Positions 63,512 to 64,000 of a stretch of 64,000 nucleotides of DNA are shown one piece after another. Where the stretch lies: the NCBI RefSeq assembly GCF_040412425.1, contig NC_089763.1:57622587-57686586 (forward strand), given 5' to 3'. Position 1 is the first letter of the stretch, and each line of letters starts with the position of its first letter. The notes beneath the pieces were generated by a model. It was not told the DNA's origin, ran no database searches, and was given only the letters and a program-made list of their open reading frames with translations. The DNA is from Macrobrachium rosenbergii. Taxonomy: Eukaryota; Arthropoda; Malacostraca; Decapoda; Palaemonidae. Position numbers and translations under genes: made by a program.

Positions 63512-64000
63512 CACACATGCACAACAAAAATTAATCACTAATGTAAATTGAATAAAACTTTTCCCAATAACCAGAAGGTTTTTTGAAAACTATGTATAAA
63601 ATGTTGCAACTGAGAGAACATATCTCGAACCCTCTATCTGTAACTAAATAAATATCTAATGTAAAATGAAATAACTTTTCTTGGCATTTACATCAGAAAA
63701 TAATGATGGGTTTCTTGTTTCTGAATGTTTGTGTACATTTTATTTAGAGATTTATGTTGACGATAACTTCTGATTTATGTGTAGCCATCTCAAGAATGTG
63801 GACTCAACGATGTAACCTTCTCAAGATTTCAAACTGAAGATCATTTCTTTGGAATTTTAGTGTACAAAGATAATATCCTTTGTCCTTGCGATTCCCACTT
63901 GCAGAATAATAGACCGTGGATTGTGTTGGTTATTCTAATGATCATCTTCTCATATTATTCCTTTAATTTTTCGTTTACGATTACTGTGACAAGGTTTCCT
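63510..64000. other. Unrecognised stretch to window end
   Basis: AT-rich, contains two loosely similar ACTAAATAAATATCTAATGT / CACTAATGTAAATTGAATAA segments. No gene seen. Confidence 0.4.

Overview
The window is eukaryotic, repeat-dominated DNA with no host protein-coding gene I can name. Very long (TA)n arrays (about 5 kb by rough count), (CT)n/(GA)n and (AC)n arrays, tRNA-derived SINEs, a Penelope-like element, a Ty3/gypsy-type LTR element and a LINE together point to an arthropod. A decapod crustacean (shrimp, prawn, crayfish) is my best guess, from remembered similarity of the SINE and (TA)n-linked repeats; it was not tested by any search. The window probably lies in intergenic or intronic DNA.

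Layout. 1-13.4 kb: mostly unrecognised sequence broken by (TA)n/(CT)n arrays, short hairpin cassettes set inside (TA)n, a LINE reverse transcriptase relic (7.8 kb), a dispersed ~300 bp repeat (8.0 kb) and a 57 bp tandem duplication. 13.5-22.5 kb: one degenerate LTR retrotransposon on the minus strand with both LTRs, primer-binding site, polypurine tract, gag with a SCAN-like capsid segment, protease, integrase and a truncated reverse transcriptase. Integrase lies upstream of reverse transcriptase, the order known from Gmr1-like Ty3/gypsy elements. Its 5' LTR was later split by a 1.46 kb insertion with a TTAAAC duplication. 22.5-29.3 kb: largely unique sequence with one candidate exon and one promoter-like segment. 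29.3-30.7 kb: a Penelope-like element remnant (GIY-YIG endonuclease) between inverted repeats and (TA)n arrays. 31-44.5 kb: microsatellites, two families of (TA)n-bracketed hairpin elements and three tRNA-derived SINEs. 45.2-49.7 kb: a decayed LINE on the minus strand (ORF1, APE endonuclease, RT) whose 3' end runs straight into a 46 bp minisatellite of about 19 units. 49.7-64 kb: a second copy of the ~300 bp repeat, many arrays, more hairpin cassettes and a hammerhead-like motif.

Nothing here forms a working gene set. All retroelement coding regions carry stops, frameshifts or lost catalytic residues. Most long open frames are translations of dinucleotide arrays. The most interesting material is the Gmr1-type domain order in the LTR element, the recurrent hairpin cassettes inside (TA)n arrays, hammerhead-like folds near Penelope-type sequence, and the LINE-minisatellite junction.
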